In this document: one piece after another, positions 47,302-58,144 of the stretch
Layout of the letters: every line of letters starts with the position of its first letter
How positions within the stretch are numbered: position 1 is the stretch's first letter
Assembly (NCBI RefSeq): GCF_009720525.1
Contig: NZ_CP043930.1
Coordinates: 4,744,501-4,808,500 of the forward strand
Direction: 5' to 3'
Length of the DNA: 64,000 nt
Source: Gimesia benthica
Lineage (GTDB): Bacteria; Planctomycetota; Planctomycetia; Planctomycetales; Planctomycetaceae
The notes under the pieces: generated by a model
The model's database searches: none
What the model saw: only the letters and a program-made list of their open reading frames with translations
What the model was told of the DNA's origin: nothing
Position numbers and translations under genes: made by a program

Positions 47302-49680
47302 ATGCGTAAGTTGCTCACCCCGCTCACTGCCGTCTATTGGATCATTGCGATCGCTTTCTATCCCGCGATCTCTGCCAGGAGTGCGAACAAGCCCTCCAAA
47401 AACATGCATCCACAGGAACGTGCCTTCTTCGAAAATAAAATTCGGCCCGTCCTAGTCAAAAAATGTTATTCCTGCCATTCCTCAAAGTCAGAAGAACTGG
47501 GGGGAAAGCTGCGGATGGATACCCGCGATGGGATGCGGGTCGGAGGAGAATCCGGTCCCGCGTTTGTCGAAGGACGCCCCAATGAGAGCCTGTTGATTCA
47601 GGCACTTCGTTATGACGGTCTGGAGATGCCCCCGGATGAGCCGCTGTCAGAAGCCGTGATCCAGGATTTCATTAAGTGGGTTGAAATGGGGGTCCCCGAT
47701 CCGCGCGTCGAACAACCGGTGGCCGCCCGGAAACCTGATACTGAAAACGCGGCAGCGAACCCGGAACTCTGGTCATTCCAGCCGGTGAAGAATCCTTCAC
47801 CACCGTCGGTGAAGGAACAAGACTGGTGCTTTGATCCCATAGATCGGTTTGTTCTCTCACACATTGAACAGGCCAAACTGCAAACCACGCACGATGCTTC
47901 ACCCGTACATCTGGTCCGCCGCCTGTACTTTGATCTGACCGGCCTCCCCCCTGCCGCAGAGCAGGTAGAAACATTTCTAAACGATTATGAACAGCATCGC
48001 CAACAGGCGGTAACGCGACTGGTTGACGAACTACTGGCTTCACCTCATTTTGGTGAACGCTGGGGACGATACTGGCTCGATGTGGCCCGCTATGGTGAAT
48101 CCAACGGCAACGATGGTTTGGGACGTAATCCAACCTTCCCCCATGCCTGGCGGTATCGGGATTATGTCATCCAGGCGTTCAATGACGATGTCCCCTACGA
48201 TCAGTTTCTCACCGAACAGATCGCCGGCGACCTGCTTTCAGCACAGACTCCCGCAGAACGGGACCGTCTGCTGATCGCAACAGGCTTTCTGGCCATTGGT
48301 GCTAAACCAGCCAAGGCGATGAACGTCAACTTTGATATGGATGTGGTCAACGATCAAATCAATGTCATCAGCACCGGCGTCATGGGCCTCAGCGTCGCCT
48401 GTGCCCGCTGCCATGATCACAAACACGATCCGATTCCTGCCAGCGACTATTATGCCCTGGCCGGAATCTTTCTCAGCACCGAAACGATGTGGGGTTATGC
48501 CGCCAATCAACCTTTGACGGCACCTGAAACACCGCTGCACATTCTGAAAGCGAAAACCCACTATGTCGCACCACCCGACAGTGGTGTGAAACCGGTTGTC
48601 AACAAACGGGCGCAGTCCCGCAAAAAGAAGCCTAAAAACGTTTATCCGGCTGGTACCGCTCTGGCAATGGGTGTCCGCGAAAAGAAAAAAATCGTTGACT
48701 GTAAAATCAATATTAAGGGGGAATCCAAGAAGCTGGGCCCCCAGGTTCCCCGGGGTTTTCTCTCGGCCTGCAAAGTTGCTCAACCACCTGAACTTACTGA
48801 CAAATCCAGTGGTCGGCTGCAACTGGCCCAGTGGCTCACCTCCGCCGATCATCCCCAGACAGCGCGCGTGATGGTCAACCGCATCTGGCTGCATCTGTTT
48901 GGTCAGGCACTGGTCCGCACTCCCGATGACTTTGGCGTTTATGGAGAGCGCCCCACGCACCCGGAACTACTCGATCATCTGGCGATTCGCTTTCGCTCGG
49001 AAGGCTGGTCGGTCAAGCAGCTGATTCGCGCGATCGTCCTCAGTCATACCTATCAGCTCAGCAGTTTCTGTGAAGCAGAAATTCTCGAAGCCGATCCGGA
49101 GAATCGCCTCCTCTGCCGACACAACCGTCGACGTCTGGATGCGGAATCACTCCGCGACAGCATTCTGGCAGCCAGTGGTCAGCTCAATCGAGAACCAGCA
49201 CGGGGTTCAGCGATTGCCAACGTCGATGAACTGGTCAACAAGGTCAGCAATCTGCATCTACCTCACAATCATCGCAGTATCTACCTCTGCATGCTCCGTC
49301 ATTCAGATCCCCCCGAACTCTCTGCATTCGATCTGCCTGATTCCACCAAACCGGTAGGCCGAAGAAACGAATCCACACTACCGACACAGAGCCTGTTCCT
49401 GCTCAACAGTCCGTTCCTGGTCGAGCAGGCAGACTGGTTTGCCAAAGAGGTGCTCTCCGATCCTGAACTGGATGAGAGCGGGCGAATTCATCTGGCTTAT
49501 CGTCGTGCTTTGAACCGGACTCCAAACTCAGCAGAACTCGAGCGGGCTCTGACATTGATCCATGATGTAGACCAGGCACTCGAAACGGAATTCTCACAAG
49601 AGGAACTCCGGCGGGTCGCAGTCTGGGCCACACTCTGTCAGGGACTGCTGACAACGAATGAATTTCGCTACGTTGATTAA
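47302..49680 (+). CDS. PSCyt1-DUF1549-DUF1553 exported cytochrome c protein (short form)
   Basis: 792 residues, signal peptide about 1-28. Heme site CYSCH (55-59) in PSCyt1, then DUF1549 (about 175-385, with GESNGNDGLGRNPTFPHAWRYR split over the block and a second site CARCHDHKHDP), a lysine-rich linker (KRAQSRKKKPKN), and DUF1553 (about 505-775: VMVNRIWLHLFGQALVRTPDD; PTQSLFLLNSPFLV). It lacks the roughly 300-residue central insert of the paralogue at 30295-33678. Followed by a DUF1501 gene after 55 bp; presumably an operon driven by the promoter at 47193. Confidence 0.94.
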   Translation: MRKLLTPLTAVYWIIAIAFYPAISARSANKPSKNMHPQERAFFENKIRPVLVKKCYSCHSSKSEELGGKLRMDTRDGMRVGGESGPAFVEGRPNESLLIQALRYDGLEMPPDEPLSEAVIQDFIKWVEMGVPDPRVEQPVAARKPDTENAAANPELWSFQPVKNPSPPSVKEQDWCFDPIDRFVLSHIEQAKLQTTHDASPVHLVRRLYFDLTGLPPAAEQVETFLNDYEQHRQQAVTRLVDELLASPHFGERWGRYWLDVARYGESNGNDGLGRNPTFPHAWRYRDYVIQAFNDDVPYDQFLTEQIAGDLLSAQTPAERDRLLIATGFLAIGAKPAKAMNVNFDMDVVNDQINVISTGVMGLSVACARCHDHKHDPIPASDYYALAGIFLSTETMWGYAANQPLTAPETPLHILKAKTHYVAPPDSGVKPVVNKRAQSRKKKPKNVYPAGTALAMGVREKKKIVDCKINIKGESKKLGPQVPRGFLSACKVAQPPELTDKSSGRLQLAQWLTSADHPQTARVMVNRIWLHLFGQALVRTPDDFGVYGERPTHPELLDHLAIRFRSEGWSVKQLIRAIVLSHTYQLSSFCEAEILEADPENRLLCRHNRRRLDAESLRDSILAASGQLNREPARGSAIANVDELVNKVSNLHLPHNHRSIYLCMLRHSDPPELSAFDLPDSTKPVGRRNESTLPTQSLFLLNSPFLVEQADWFAKEVLSDPELDESGRIHLAYRRALNRTPNSAELERALTLIHDVDQALETEFSQEELRRVAVWATLCQGLLTTNEFRYVD

Positions 49681-49735
49681 TCACTGAGAAGATAAATCCA
49701 AAAAGAGAACAGAAGACGACACAAGGAATCCTGCC

Positions 49736-51094
49736 ATGCTCGGAATCTCGCGCCGCGAAATGTTACGATCCGCCTCTTGCGGCTTTGGCTACCTGGCCAT
49801 GTCAGCCTTGTGCGGGCAGCATTCGTTTGCAGCAAGTTCTGCGACGGCGCCCAGTCTTAACGCCCGGCCTCCTCAGCTGCCTGCTCGGGCGAAACGGGTC
49901 ATCTTTCTCTGCATGAGTGGCGGACCGGCTCAGCTCGATACATTCGATTATAAACCGCAGACCGGCAAAAAGAAGCACGCGGGATCGGTGTTTGATTTTA
50001 AACAGCATGGTGAAAGCGGTCTCTGGATTTCTGAGCTCCTCCCCGAAACCGCAAAGCACGCTGACAAGCTCTGTGTCCTCAACGGCATGTATGCAGATAT
50101 CACAAATCACGCCCAGTCATTCCTGCAACTGCACACCGGCGACCGTTTGCGTCCCCGCCCCAGCCTGGGCTCCTGGATCGTATATGGGCTGGGAACTGAG
50201 AATCAGAATGTGCCCGGGTTCATCAGTCTCTTTCCCCGCAAACCATCAGTTTATTCGAGTGCCTTTCTCCCGCCGGTCTATGAAGGAACGCCGATTGGCC
50301 TCAACACGTCGGACATGTCGAAAGCGACAATCAATAATATCGCCAGCGATCACCTGCCTGCCCGCGTGAAACGTCGTCAGCTCGATTTCGTGCAGGCCAT
50401 GAATCGCGAACACGCTACTCATCGTCCAGACGATTCACGCCTCGAAGCCGTCATTCAGTCCATGGAACTCGGATTCCGGATGCAGGTCACTGCTCCCGAA
50501 CTACTTGATCTGAGTAACGAAACCAGGTCCACACTCGAACGCTACCGCGTCGGTCAGGGCAAAGTGGTCGGTGCCTGTGGAGATTCCGACTTCGGTCGTC
50601 AATGTCTGCTGGCACGGCGATTCGCGGAAGCCGGAGTCCGTTTCATCGAAGTCAATCACGGCAGTTGGGATCAACACAGTAACCACCGTGCCGATCTGAC
50701 CGCCAACTGTGAATCAACGGATGCTCCGATTGCCGCCTTACTGGAGGATCTTGAACAGCGAGGCCTGCTGGAAGAGACGCTCGTTGTCTGGGGAGGCGAA
50801 TTTGGTCGCCCCGGGCTCGTGCCGGAAAACAAGAAGGATGGAACCGGGCACAACGCCCGCGGCTTCACTTTCTGGATGGCCGGCGGTGGTATCAAACGGG
50901 GACTGGCCTATGGGAAGACTGATCCGACCGGAGCCCGGGCCATCGAAGGGAAAGTTCACTTCCGCGATCTGCACGCCACTATTCTGCATCAGATGGGCCT
51001 GCAGCACGACAAGCTTACCTTCAAACAGGGGGAACGGGAATTTCGTCTCACTGGTACCGAAGGGGGTAAGGTCGTCAAGGACATTATTGCCTGA
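49736..51094 (+). CDS. DUF1501 exported protein
   Basis: 452 residues; Tat-like signal ([21 protein letters not shown]). DUF1501 blocks: [74 protein letters not shown], and [25 protein letters not shown] lies shortly before the ATG. Paralogue of 28838-30289; both sit directly after a PSCyt1 gene. Enzymatic activity unproven. Confidence 0.94.
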   Translation: MLGISRREMLRSASCGFGYLAMSALCGQHSFAASSATAPSLNARPPQLPARAKRVIFLCMSGGPAQLDTFDYKPQTGKKKHAGSVFDFKQHGESGLWISELLPETAKHADKLCVLNGMYADITNHAQSFLQLHTGDRLRPRPSLGSWIVYGLGTENQNVPGFISLFPRKPSVYSSAFLPPVYEGTPIGLNTSDMSKATINNIASDHLPARVKRRQLDFVQAMNREHATHRPDDSRLEAVIQSMELGFRMQVTAPELLDLSNETRSTLERYRVGQGKVVGACGDSDFGRQCLLARRFAEAGVRFIEVNHGSWDQHSNHRADLTANCESTDAPIAALLEDLEQRGLLEETLVVWGGEFGRPGLVPENKKDGTGHNARGFTFWMAGGGIKRGLAYGKTDPTGARAIEGKVHFRDLHATILHQMGLQHDKLTFKQGEREFRLTGTEGGKVVKDIIA

Positions 51095-51128
51095 GCCCGG
51101 CTTTTCTATACAATGGTGAGTTAATCAC

Positions 51129-51151
51129 ACAGGGAGTATCTACCTCCCTGT
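51129..51151 (+). terminator. Small hairpin after DUF1501 gene
   Basis: ACAGGGAG (51129-51136), 7-nt loop, CTCCCTGT (51144-51151), followed by TTCGC. Perfect 8-bp stem but a poor T tract, so attenuation rather than full termination is possible. Confidence 0.5.
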
Positions 51152-51188
51152 TTCGCTGCCCGAATAAACTCACTCTGGTAAGAATACG

Positions 51189-52570
51189 ATGCAACGACAA
51201 CACCTGCGCTGGTACCTCATCTGCTTTCTGTTGCTGATCATGCTTGTAAAGCCTCTACCTGCAGCCGAGCGGCCGAACTTCCTGATTATCTTTACCGATG
51301 ATCAGGGCATCCATGATGTCGGCTGTTATGGCAGCGAGATTCCCACGCCGAACATCGATCACCTGGCGAAAGAGGGGCTGCTGTTTCGGCAATACTACTC
51401 TGCCTCCGCAATTTGTACACCATCCCGGTTTGGGCTGCTCACAGGACGCAATCCGAGTCGCTCACGCGACCAGCTGCTCGGCGCTTTGATGTTCATGAGT
51501 GACGTCGATCAGAATCGGGGCATCCAGCCGGATGAGACGACCATCGCAGAAGTCCTGCAGCAGAACGGATACCAGACCGCCCTGCTCGGTAAATGGCATC
51601 TGGGGCACGGCACCGAATCCTTCCTCCCGGTATCACACGGTTTTGATCTGTTTCGCGGCCATACCGGAGGTTGTATTGATTACTTCACAATGACCTATGG
51701 AAACATTCCTGACTGGTACCACAACCGGCAGCACGTGACCGAGAACGGGTACGCCACCGATCTGATTACCGAAGAAGCAGAACACTTTCTGAAAGACCAG
51801 CGGACTGCGGAGAAACCGTTCTTCCTGTTCCTGGCGTATAATGCGCCCCACTTCGGCAAAGGCTGGTCTCCCAAAGCTCAGGAACCGGTAAACATCATGC
51901 AGCCGCGTGGGGATGACCTGAAACGGGTCTCCTTCATTAAAGACAAAGTCCGCCGCGAATTTGCCGCCATGACGGTCGCCCTCGATGATGGCATCGGTCG
52001 TGTCATGTCGACCCTGAAGAATAACGGTTTGGGTGAAAATACAGTGGTGATTTTCATGACCGATCACGGTGGCGACTACGTTTACGGCGGCAGTAATCAG
52101 CCGTTTCGAGGGGCAAAGCCACTCTTTTTGAAGGGGGTATCCGTGTGCCCTTTATCATGCGCTGGCCCGGCAAGATTAAAGCGGGAACTGAAACCAGTGA
52201 AGTCACCTGGGCGCTCGACCTGTTCCCCACCATTTGCCGATTCGCTGATGTAGATACCAGCGGCCTGACTCTGGACGGTCGTGATATTTCGACACTACTG
52301 ACAGAACAGAAACCGGTTGGCTCCAGGGAATTCTATTGGCAACTGGGGCCCCATCAGGAACTGGATCGAGGCCGCTGGACCGCTGTCCGGCAGGGGGACT
52401 GGAAATACCTGCAGGACGCCCAGGGAGCAGAATTTCTGTTCGACCTGAAAACAGATCCCTATGAAAAACAGAACCTGATTAAAACAGAGCCGGAAAAATA
52501 TCAGGCACTCCAGAAACGTCGGGATGAACTTGCCAAACAGCTCTCACCCCAGGCGCAACCCCGCGAGTAG
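51189..52570 (+). pseudogene. Formylglycine sulfatase with a one-base frameshift
   Basis: Signal peptide 1-26, metal motif FTDDQGIHDVG, formylglycine site CTPSR (Cys76), MTDHGGDYVYGGSNQPFRG. After this the frame is lost: the frame continues to 52253 as unrelated residues, while the sulfatase sequence (KATLFEGG, then RVPFIMRWPGKIKAG, DLFPTICRFADVD and the C-terminal domain) runs on in the -1 frame to a TAG at 52568-52570. The family pattern RGGK-x-TLFEGG indicates loss of one G from the run at 52110-52113. Joined product about 460 residues. Could be true inactivation, slippage-prone phase variation, or a sequence error. Third gene after the PSCyt1/DUF1501 pair. Confidence 0.85.
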
Positions 52571-52631
52571 ACTATTAAACATTCTACAGTCTGATTTACA
52601 CCGCTGAATCTACAGAGACGAGATCCTTTTC

Positions 52632-53264
52632 ATGGAACAGCATGTCAAACAAGTTAAAAAGAGTTTTGGTTTTCTGAAAACCACCGCCATCGGGGGACTG
52701 ATCTTTCTGTTGCCCCTGATTGTCATCGGGATTCTGGTGGGGGAGATTGCTCCCATCGTTCTGGCAGTGGCCAATGTACTCTCTATTTACATCGACACAA
52801 CTGACCCCGCGGGCGTCGCACTCTTGTTTGCATTGTCGATTGCGATCGTCGTGTTGATGTGTTTCTTAGCGGGGATGATTGCCCGCTGGTCTATCGGACA
52901 AAAACTGTCCAGGTTCATGGAAAAGAATCTGATCATTCTCTTCCCCCGATATGCCATCTATCGTGAGCAGCTCAAAGGCAGTATTGGCGGCGAGCATAAT
53001 AAACCGGAATTGATTCCAGTTCTCGTTCGCTTTGACGATGTCACCCGTCTGGCTTTCGAAGCCGAGCGCATGGAAGGTTCACTCGTTTCCATCTTCCTGC
53101 CCGGTTCACCCGATCCCTGGACGGGGAAAGTGATCTTCATGACGCCGGATCGGGTCGAACGGCTCGATATTCCCTTCTCCGAAGCGCTGGGAATCTGCGA
53201 ACGGATGGGGCGCGAGTCGCTACACTTTCTGGAACAGCCGCCCCGGCCAATCACGGAAAATTAA
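52632..53264 (+). CDS. DUF502 family membrane protein
   Basis: 210 residues. Two membrane segments (about 17-45 and 58-82) and a conserved soluble C-terminal part. Matches the DUF502 pattern: FLKTTAIGGLIFLLPLIVIGI, then FPRYAIYREQLKG, and FLPGSPDPWTGKVIFMTPDRV. Function unknown; in plants the related LCV-like proteins affect membrane-linked traits. 61 bp after the broken sulfatase. Confidence 0.88.
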   Translation: MEQHVKQVKKSFGFLKTTAIGGLIFLLPLIVIGILVGEIAPIVLAVANVLSIYIDTTDPAGVALLFALSIAIVVLMCFLAGMIARWSIGQKLSRFMEKNLIILFPRYAIYREQLKGSIGGEHNKPELIPVLVRFDDVTRLAFEAERMEGSLVSIFLPGSPDPWTGKVIFMTPDRVERLDIPFSEALGICERMGRESLHFLEQPPRPITEN

Positions 53265-53362
53265 TTCAGGTTTCGGTTTCGTCTGGTTCGGGGGGCGAGT
53301 AGGATAATAGCTCTACCAGTTTATTCCTGCCTCTAAACTCGATCCATCAGGGAGTATTTCCC

Positions 53363-54262
53363 ATGCCCGTGCATCTGCCCGCCCAGAACCGTCGCCAGTT
53401 CCTGTTTACCCTCGGAGCCGGTTTCCTCACTTATTCTGCTGGTGCCTTTGCCAAAGACTCACAACAGTCAGACATCATCTACTTGCTCAACGACACCCAT
53501 ATCGGCGAGAAGCACCCGGAGAATTCTCCCGTGCCCAGTCATCTCCGCAAAGTAGTCAGTGAACTGGTAAGCCTGGAGCAAAAGCCCGCCTGCGTCCTCA
53601 TCAATGGAGACCTGGCACTGCGGGATGGTCAGCCCGGTGATTACCGTCATTTGGCGAAACTGATTCGCCCCCTGCAGGAGGCAAAAATCGACATGCACCT
53701 GACTCTGGGCAACCATGACGAGCGCGATGTGTTCTACAGCGTCATGCAGGAAGAACAGCCAGAAACACCGCCGGTCAAATCGAAGCATATTTCCGTGGTG
53801 CAGACACCGCATGCGAATTTCTTCCTGCTCGATTCGCTGCACAAAACCATGGTCACTCAGGGAACACTGGGAGCAGAACAACGAACCTGGCTGGCGAAAG
53901 CCCTCGATGCCCACGCCGATAAGCCTGCCATCATCATGACGCACCATAATCCCCGACTGGGAGGCGATCCCAATCACTTCCCGGGTGGCTTAACTGATTC
54001 GGTCGAACTCTGGGAAGTCCTGGCACCCCGCAAACAGGTGAAAGCTTACATCCACGGACACATTCACCATCGCAGTAATGCCGAGCATAAAGGGATTCAC
54101 ATCATCAATACACCGGCGACCTCCTATGTCGGGAATCCCAAAGCTTCCACGACGGGCTGGACAATCGCGAAACTGAGCCCTACGGGCATCACTCTCACCA
54201 CCCGTACTACCGATGATCAACATCCCTGGAATCACCAGACTCAGACACTCGCCTGGCGTTAA
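53363..54262 (+). CDS. Tat-exported calcineurin-like metallophosphoesterase
   Basis: 299 residues; Tat signal NRRQFLFTLGAGFLTYSAGAFA. Metal-binding blocks of the MPE superfamily: LLNDTHIGEKHP (atypical D-x-H with N before it), LINGDLALRDG (GD), TLGNHDER (GNHD), IMTHHNPRLGG, and YIHGHIHHRS (GHxH). Hydrolyses phosphate mono- or diesters; substrate unknown. GGGAG-like ribosome site 53350-53354. Convergent with the PDZ protein (9 bp). Confidence 0.92.
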   Translation: MPVHLPAQNRRQFLFTLGAGFLTYSAGAFAKDSQQSDIIYLLNDTHIGEKHPENSPVPSHLRKVVSELVSLEQKPACVLINGDLALRDGQPGDYRHLAKLIRPLQEAKIDMHLTLGNHDERDVFYSVMQEEQPETPPVKSKHISVVQTPHANFFLLDSLHKTMVTQGTLGAEQRTWLAKALDAHADKPAIIMTHHNPRLGGDPNHFPGGLTDSVELWEVLAPRKQVKAYIHGHIHHRSNAEHKGIHIINTPATSYVGNPKASTTGWTIAKLSPTGITLTTRTTDDQHPWNHQTQTLAWR

Positions 54263-54271
54263 GCGAATACC

Positions 54272-55600
54272 TCACTCCTGACGGGGCAGACTCAGCTTAA
54301 GCTGTTTCCCGCCCCGGAAGACAGTGACGTTTACCGTCTCTCCTGGTTGATGGGCGTTGACTCCATAAGCTAACAGATCGGTCTCGCGGGCCAGATTGGT
54401 CTGACCATCAAAGCCTGTGATGATATCCCCCTCCTGAAAGCCCCGTCGCCTGGCGGTGGCATGCAGACCATATTTGCCCAGACCCCGAATTCGCAGGGCC
54501 ATCGATGCATTTGCAGGCAGACCGGCTGCGGTTCGTTCTTCGGGAGTTGTATCTTCCAGGATCGCCCCTCCCAGCACCATCCGCCGCATCGGCCAACTGC
54601 TCACGCGCCACGACAAATCATCGGCTCGTTTCCAGCCGCTGGGCAAGGCGAGCGTCAGCTGTTGTTTCTTGCCCTTACGTTTGATCTGTGCCGTCAACTC
54701 ATCCTGGCTCTCTGCGCGATGCAGGATCCACTGAATGTCTGCGATTGACAGCAAGGGTTGACCAGCCAGCACCAGTAACTCATCACCGGGCTGAAATCCT
54801 GATTTCGCAGCAATGGAATCAGGTTTAACTTCTTTCACCGTCGCTTTTTCAGTCGGATCCAGAATCAGACCCAGGATTTTAGGATGCGGATACTGGAACA
54901 GGATTCGTTCCGGTAGAGGCTTTCCCTGTCGCAGATAAAAGTCTCGCTGGGCATCACCGACCTGATGACAGTGGATGCAGCTTTTGACGACTTCTTTTTT
55001 CTCGTTAATCTGCGACTGGTAACGTCCTTTCAGCAGTGGATACTTTTCTGGCGAAGGAACGTCGGGGCGAGGCCCCTGCTTGGCGGCCAGGGAATCTTTC
55101 ACTGAGTCATATTTCGCATGCAGTTCCAGTGCCCCCTGCATCGCCTTGGCCAGCCCCTCGATCGACACATCTTCGGACCAGAGAGTGTGATGAGAGCGTG
55201 TACCAAACCGACCGTAAATCGTTCGATCTGCATTCAGCAGAAACACCGCAAAAGACTGATCGTAGTCATATTGAAACAGGGAGAGATCCAGACCATTGGT
55301 CGAGATCTGCCGCACCCGCACAAACTGATCCATCAGTGGTTTCAGCTGAGGATCTTTTTCCATCAGCTCCTCATCCAGTTTGACACACTCTTCGCAGGGG
55401 ATACACCGCAGGACAACCAGCATGGGGCGTTTTGTCTCCCGCGCCTGCTGGAAACCCCGTTCCAGATCGTTGTAGATCCAGTAGCCCGAGGCTTCCACTT
55501 TCTCCCGATCCCGACGCACTTTTTCTTCGCGCGTCTGGGCCTGGAGCAGTGAACCAAAAGTCAACACACAAAGTACACAGGCGCAAACGTTTCTCAGCAT
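54272..55600 (-). CDS. Exported thioredoxin-like / CXXCH / PDZ protein
   Basis: 442 residues, signal peptide 1-21. Thioredoxin-like N-terminal domain (about 40-170) with CIPCEECVKLDEEL, containing CXXCEEC rather than plain CXXC; a single CXXCH (CIHCHQVGDAQ, near 208-212) that could bind heme c or metal; two PDZ domains (about 250-310: SIAAKSGFQPGDELLVLAG; about 360-440: HATARRRGFQEGDIITGFDG). Family found in planctomycetes. Likely a redox-linked scaffold in the periplasm; role inferred only. Confidence 0.85.
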   Translation of the reverse strand: MLRNVCACVLCVLTFGSLLQAQTREEKVRRDREKVEASGYWIYNDLERGFQQARETKRPMLVVLRCIPCEECVKLDEELMEKDPQLKPLMDQFVRVRQISTNGLDLSLFQYDYDQSFAVFLLNADRTIYGRFGTRSHHTLWSEDVSIEGLAKAMQGALELHAKYDSVKDSLAAKQGPRPDVPSPEKYPLLKGRYQSQINEKKEVVKSCIHCHQVGDAQRDFYLRQGKPLPERILFQYPHPKILGLILDPTEKATVKEVKPDSIAAKSGFQPGDELLVLAGQPLLSIADIQWILHRAESQDELTAQIKRKGKKQQLTLALPSGWKRADDLSWRVSSWPMRRMVLGGAILEDTTPEERTAAGLPANASMALRIRGLGKYGLHATARRRGFQEGDIITGFDGQTNLARETDLLAYGVNAHQPGETVNVTVFRGGKQLKLSLPRQE

Positions 55601-55661
55601 AGTACTGTCTCCATAAACCGGCGGGTGGGAGTATGTCAGATGTATTGACGATGAAAGTGTC

Positions 55662-58004
55662 TCAGCTGATCAGTTTGGTTTCACCTCCGTTTTCTTTCTG
55701 GTGAATCGTAACCGGCCAGCCAGGAAATTCATTGGACGCTTTCCCGTCAGTCGCATCTACCAGAAAACGATAGGAGTGCAGCGTATACGTTTTTTCTTTG
55801 GGATCGATCAATACCAGACCAAAGCCGCTGCCTTTCTGATGTGCCAGATCGTAGCGGTTTTTCTTACTAGCCGGTTCCGGATTACCTACGGCGTAGACAT
55901 ACACCTTATTTCCAAACCCATCTATATATTCACCCGTATTGGGAAGACCATGTTTCGGGCGATTCTCATGCTCCATGCCGACTTCATCTGGACGCCACCA
56001 GCGGGGGTAACCTGCGGAAATCGCGGGAGTACAGAAAGACCAGCAGCTGTCGCGCTGCTCATCGGCTCCATACTGGGAGAGTGTGGTCAGATGTTGATCG
56101 CCATTGATATGCAGCGGCATCCCCTTGCGGATAATACGCACAGCCCGGTTGCGGGCAGTCTGAGGCCAGCTGCCACAATCGAGGTCGGCTTTCAGGTAAC
56201 CATCATAACCGCCATGGTGAGTCGCGACCCCGGCAAAGACGGTCTGGCTGAACAGGACTTTGATCGTGTGTCCCCGCCAGTCATCGCACCAGTGCTCAAG
56301 GAATTTCTCCTGGCGATCTCCCAGCAATTCCAGCCCCGGTTTATCCAGCTTGGATGTGTCAAAGTTGGGATCGGTTACATGGTCTGCCCGACCGCTGCCC
56401 GTTTCGACATGCTCGGGCCCACTCTTGAACTGACGGTCGCCCAGAATGGCAAAGCCGACATCACCATACACCATATCGCCGTAATAAACGCTGATGTTCT
56501 GCAGACAGGGAGTCGGATCGTAGTAGTCGGGATGATGCCCTGCACAGGTTTTGTGAACCACATTGACCATCCTCGCCGGTTCCCGGTAACCACCATTGGA
56601 AGACGTGGTCCCCTCCACCATTTTCTTGCCCCCTTCTCCCCAGATATTACCCTGGAAAACATCATGGTCATCGGGAATGCAAATGGTCGGCCGATCCCGC
56701 ATTGCTTCGCCAAAGGCCATGCCGTGCATGTAATATTTGCGAAGGTAATTTAGAATCGCAGGTTCGGCGGGATCTCGAATCAGACCAAATCCACCGTGAT
56801 CTTCGTATAACTGGTCACCGGAAAAGTAAAGCAGGTCCGGATCAACCTTCAGCAGGTTGTTGGCCACCGGTTCATAAGGGAAGCCGTAATCCTTCTGACA
56901 GGTCAACGCGCCCAGTTTCAATGGACGACCGGTTGGATTGGCACGAATGATCCCAGTTCGCTCGGCGATGGATTCGGATCCGTCACTATGCTGTTCTTTA
57001 TAAATCAGCTTGAACGGCGTTTTTTCTTTTTCATTCCAGTTGGCGATTCTGAAAGTAGCCGTCCAGGCATCGGTATCGAGGGGCGCGGTACCCAGGGACT
57101 TCCATTTGCCGTCCTGCTCGATCTGCAGTTCGATGTCTTTATTGTCTTTCTCACCCAGCGGTCCGGTCAGGGCGCTGATCTTCATCACGAAGCCATCTTT
57201 GCTACGGGAATCACTCAAGGAATACATAGACCAGAGAATCGGTCCAAATTCATGTTCGGGACTGACCGTGAACGCATCGCCGGAAACCGACCAGTCGCTA
57301 AAGCGGTAACGAGCACCAATCATGCGTTTGAAACGTGGGTCGAAATTACTGACGACCGCGACGTTACCCAGCACTGCCTGAGGAGGGAAGGTGTGCGAAA
57401 TCGTATCCAGTGGCTTGTCTGATTCAGAACCGCTGACCATCAGAGTCAGAGAATACTTTTCGCCCTCTGGTTTTCCAATCACAGTCAACACACAGTTTTT
57501 CAGATCGACCGGCTGCTTGAGTTTCTGTTCTTTATTGCCCAGGATCAGTTTGCCGTTGACGACCCCCGCTTTGATTCCGCTCTTCGCGAAACAGTTGCTG
57601 CGATATTCGTTAATGTCACTCTTCACCCCAATGCGGAAACCAACGCCACCGTCCTGCTGTTTGACTTCTACCTGACTGACATGGACGGACATGGTAAACG
57701 ACGCTTTGGGATTCGTCAGTTGATGAGTCAGCAACTGAATATTGCGACTGCCGCCCGTCGACAGGCACTCGGCGGCCCCATCAATGATTCGCCAGTCTTC
57801 CATCGGATTGGCCCAGAATTCTTCTCCCAGCCAGACCCGATCATTTGTTTTCTTCCAGCGGCCAATGACAGGAGCGGCACTCTCTGACTCTGCTGCGGTT
57901 AATGCTGTTGTTTTTTTGAAACCGAAAAATGTCGTCCCCAAGGCAAACAGTTTCAGCGCCATCCGTCGGGTCAGTGATTGCATTAATTGTCTCCTGTCGA
58001 ACAC
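55662..58004 (-). CDS. Large PhoD-type alkaline phosphatase, Tat-exported
   Basis: 780 residues; Tat signal [19 protein letters not shown]-terminal beta-sandwich region (about 40-260) resembling a LamG/DUF1080-type domain ([14 protein letters not shown] region; [19 protein letters not shown]), then PhoD catalytic domain: [66 protein letters not shown], and [15 protein letters not shown]. Unlike the PhoD gene at 27023 this copy is intact. Secreted phosphatase or phosphodiesterase. Confidence 0.92.
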   Translation of the reverse strand: MFDRRQLMQSLTRRMALKLFALGTTFFGFKKTTALTAAESESAAPVIGRWKKTNDRVWLGEEFWANPMEDWRIIDGAAECLSTGGSRNIQLLTHQLTNPKASFTMSVHVSQVEVKQQDGGVGFRIGVKSDINEYRSNCFAKSGIKAGVVNGKLILGNKEQKLKQPVDLKNCVLTVIGKPEGEKYSLTLMVSGSESDKPLDTISHTFPPQAVLGNVAVVSNFDPRFKRMIGARYRFSDWSVSGDAFTVSPEHEFGPILWSMYSLSDSRSKDGFVMKISALTGPLGEKDNKDIELQIEQDGKWKSLGTAPLDTDAWTATFRIANWNEKEKTPFKLIYKEQHSDGSESIAERTGIIRANPTGRPLKLGALTCQKDYGFPYEPVANNLLKVDPDLLYFSGDQLYEDHGGFGLIRDPAEPAILNYLRKYYMHGMAFGEAMRDRPTICIPDDHDVFQGNIWGEGGKKMVEGTTSSNGGYREPARMVNVVHKTCAGHHPDYYDPTPCLQNISVYYGDMVYGDVGFAILGDRQFKSGPEHVETGSGRADHVTDPNFDTSKLDKPGLELLGDRQEKFLEHWCDDWRGHTIKVLFSQTVFAGVATHHGGYDGYLKADLDCGSWPQTARNRAVRIIRKGMPLHINGDQHLTTLSQYGADEQRDSCWSFCTPAISAGYPRWWRPDEVGMEHENRPKHGLPNTGEYIDGFGNKVYVYAVGNPEPASKKNRYDLAHQKGSGFGLVLIDPKEKTYTLHSYRFLVDATDGKASNEFPGWPVTIHQKENGGETKLIS

Positions 58005-58144
58005 AAACCGCCGTGCGAACCGGCGGAGATGAAATGTCGTAAATGAAGTCCAGAACTGTCATTATCAGGGGCGCAGCAGGCTTTGTCCAGCGTGGTTCAA
58101 AGAAGAACGCGCTGTTTAAACTTGTTAAGAAATGCCTGTTCAGT

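Noticed and set aside
52110..52140. Programmed ribosomal frameshift in the sulfatase
   Set aside because: GGGGC followed by ordinary codons is not a known slippery heptamer arrangement, and I see no downstream pseudoknot or stimulatory Shine-Dalgarno; simple base loss is more economical.
55701..56753. 350-residue plus-strand ORF
   Set aside because: Antisense to the large PhoD gene, with no protein features.
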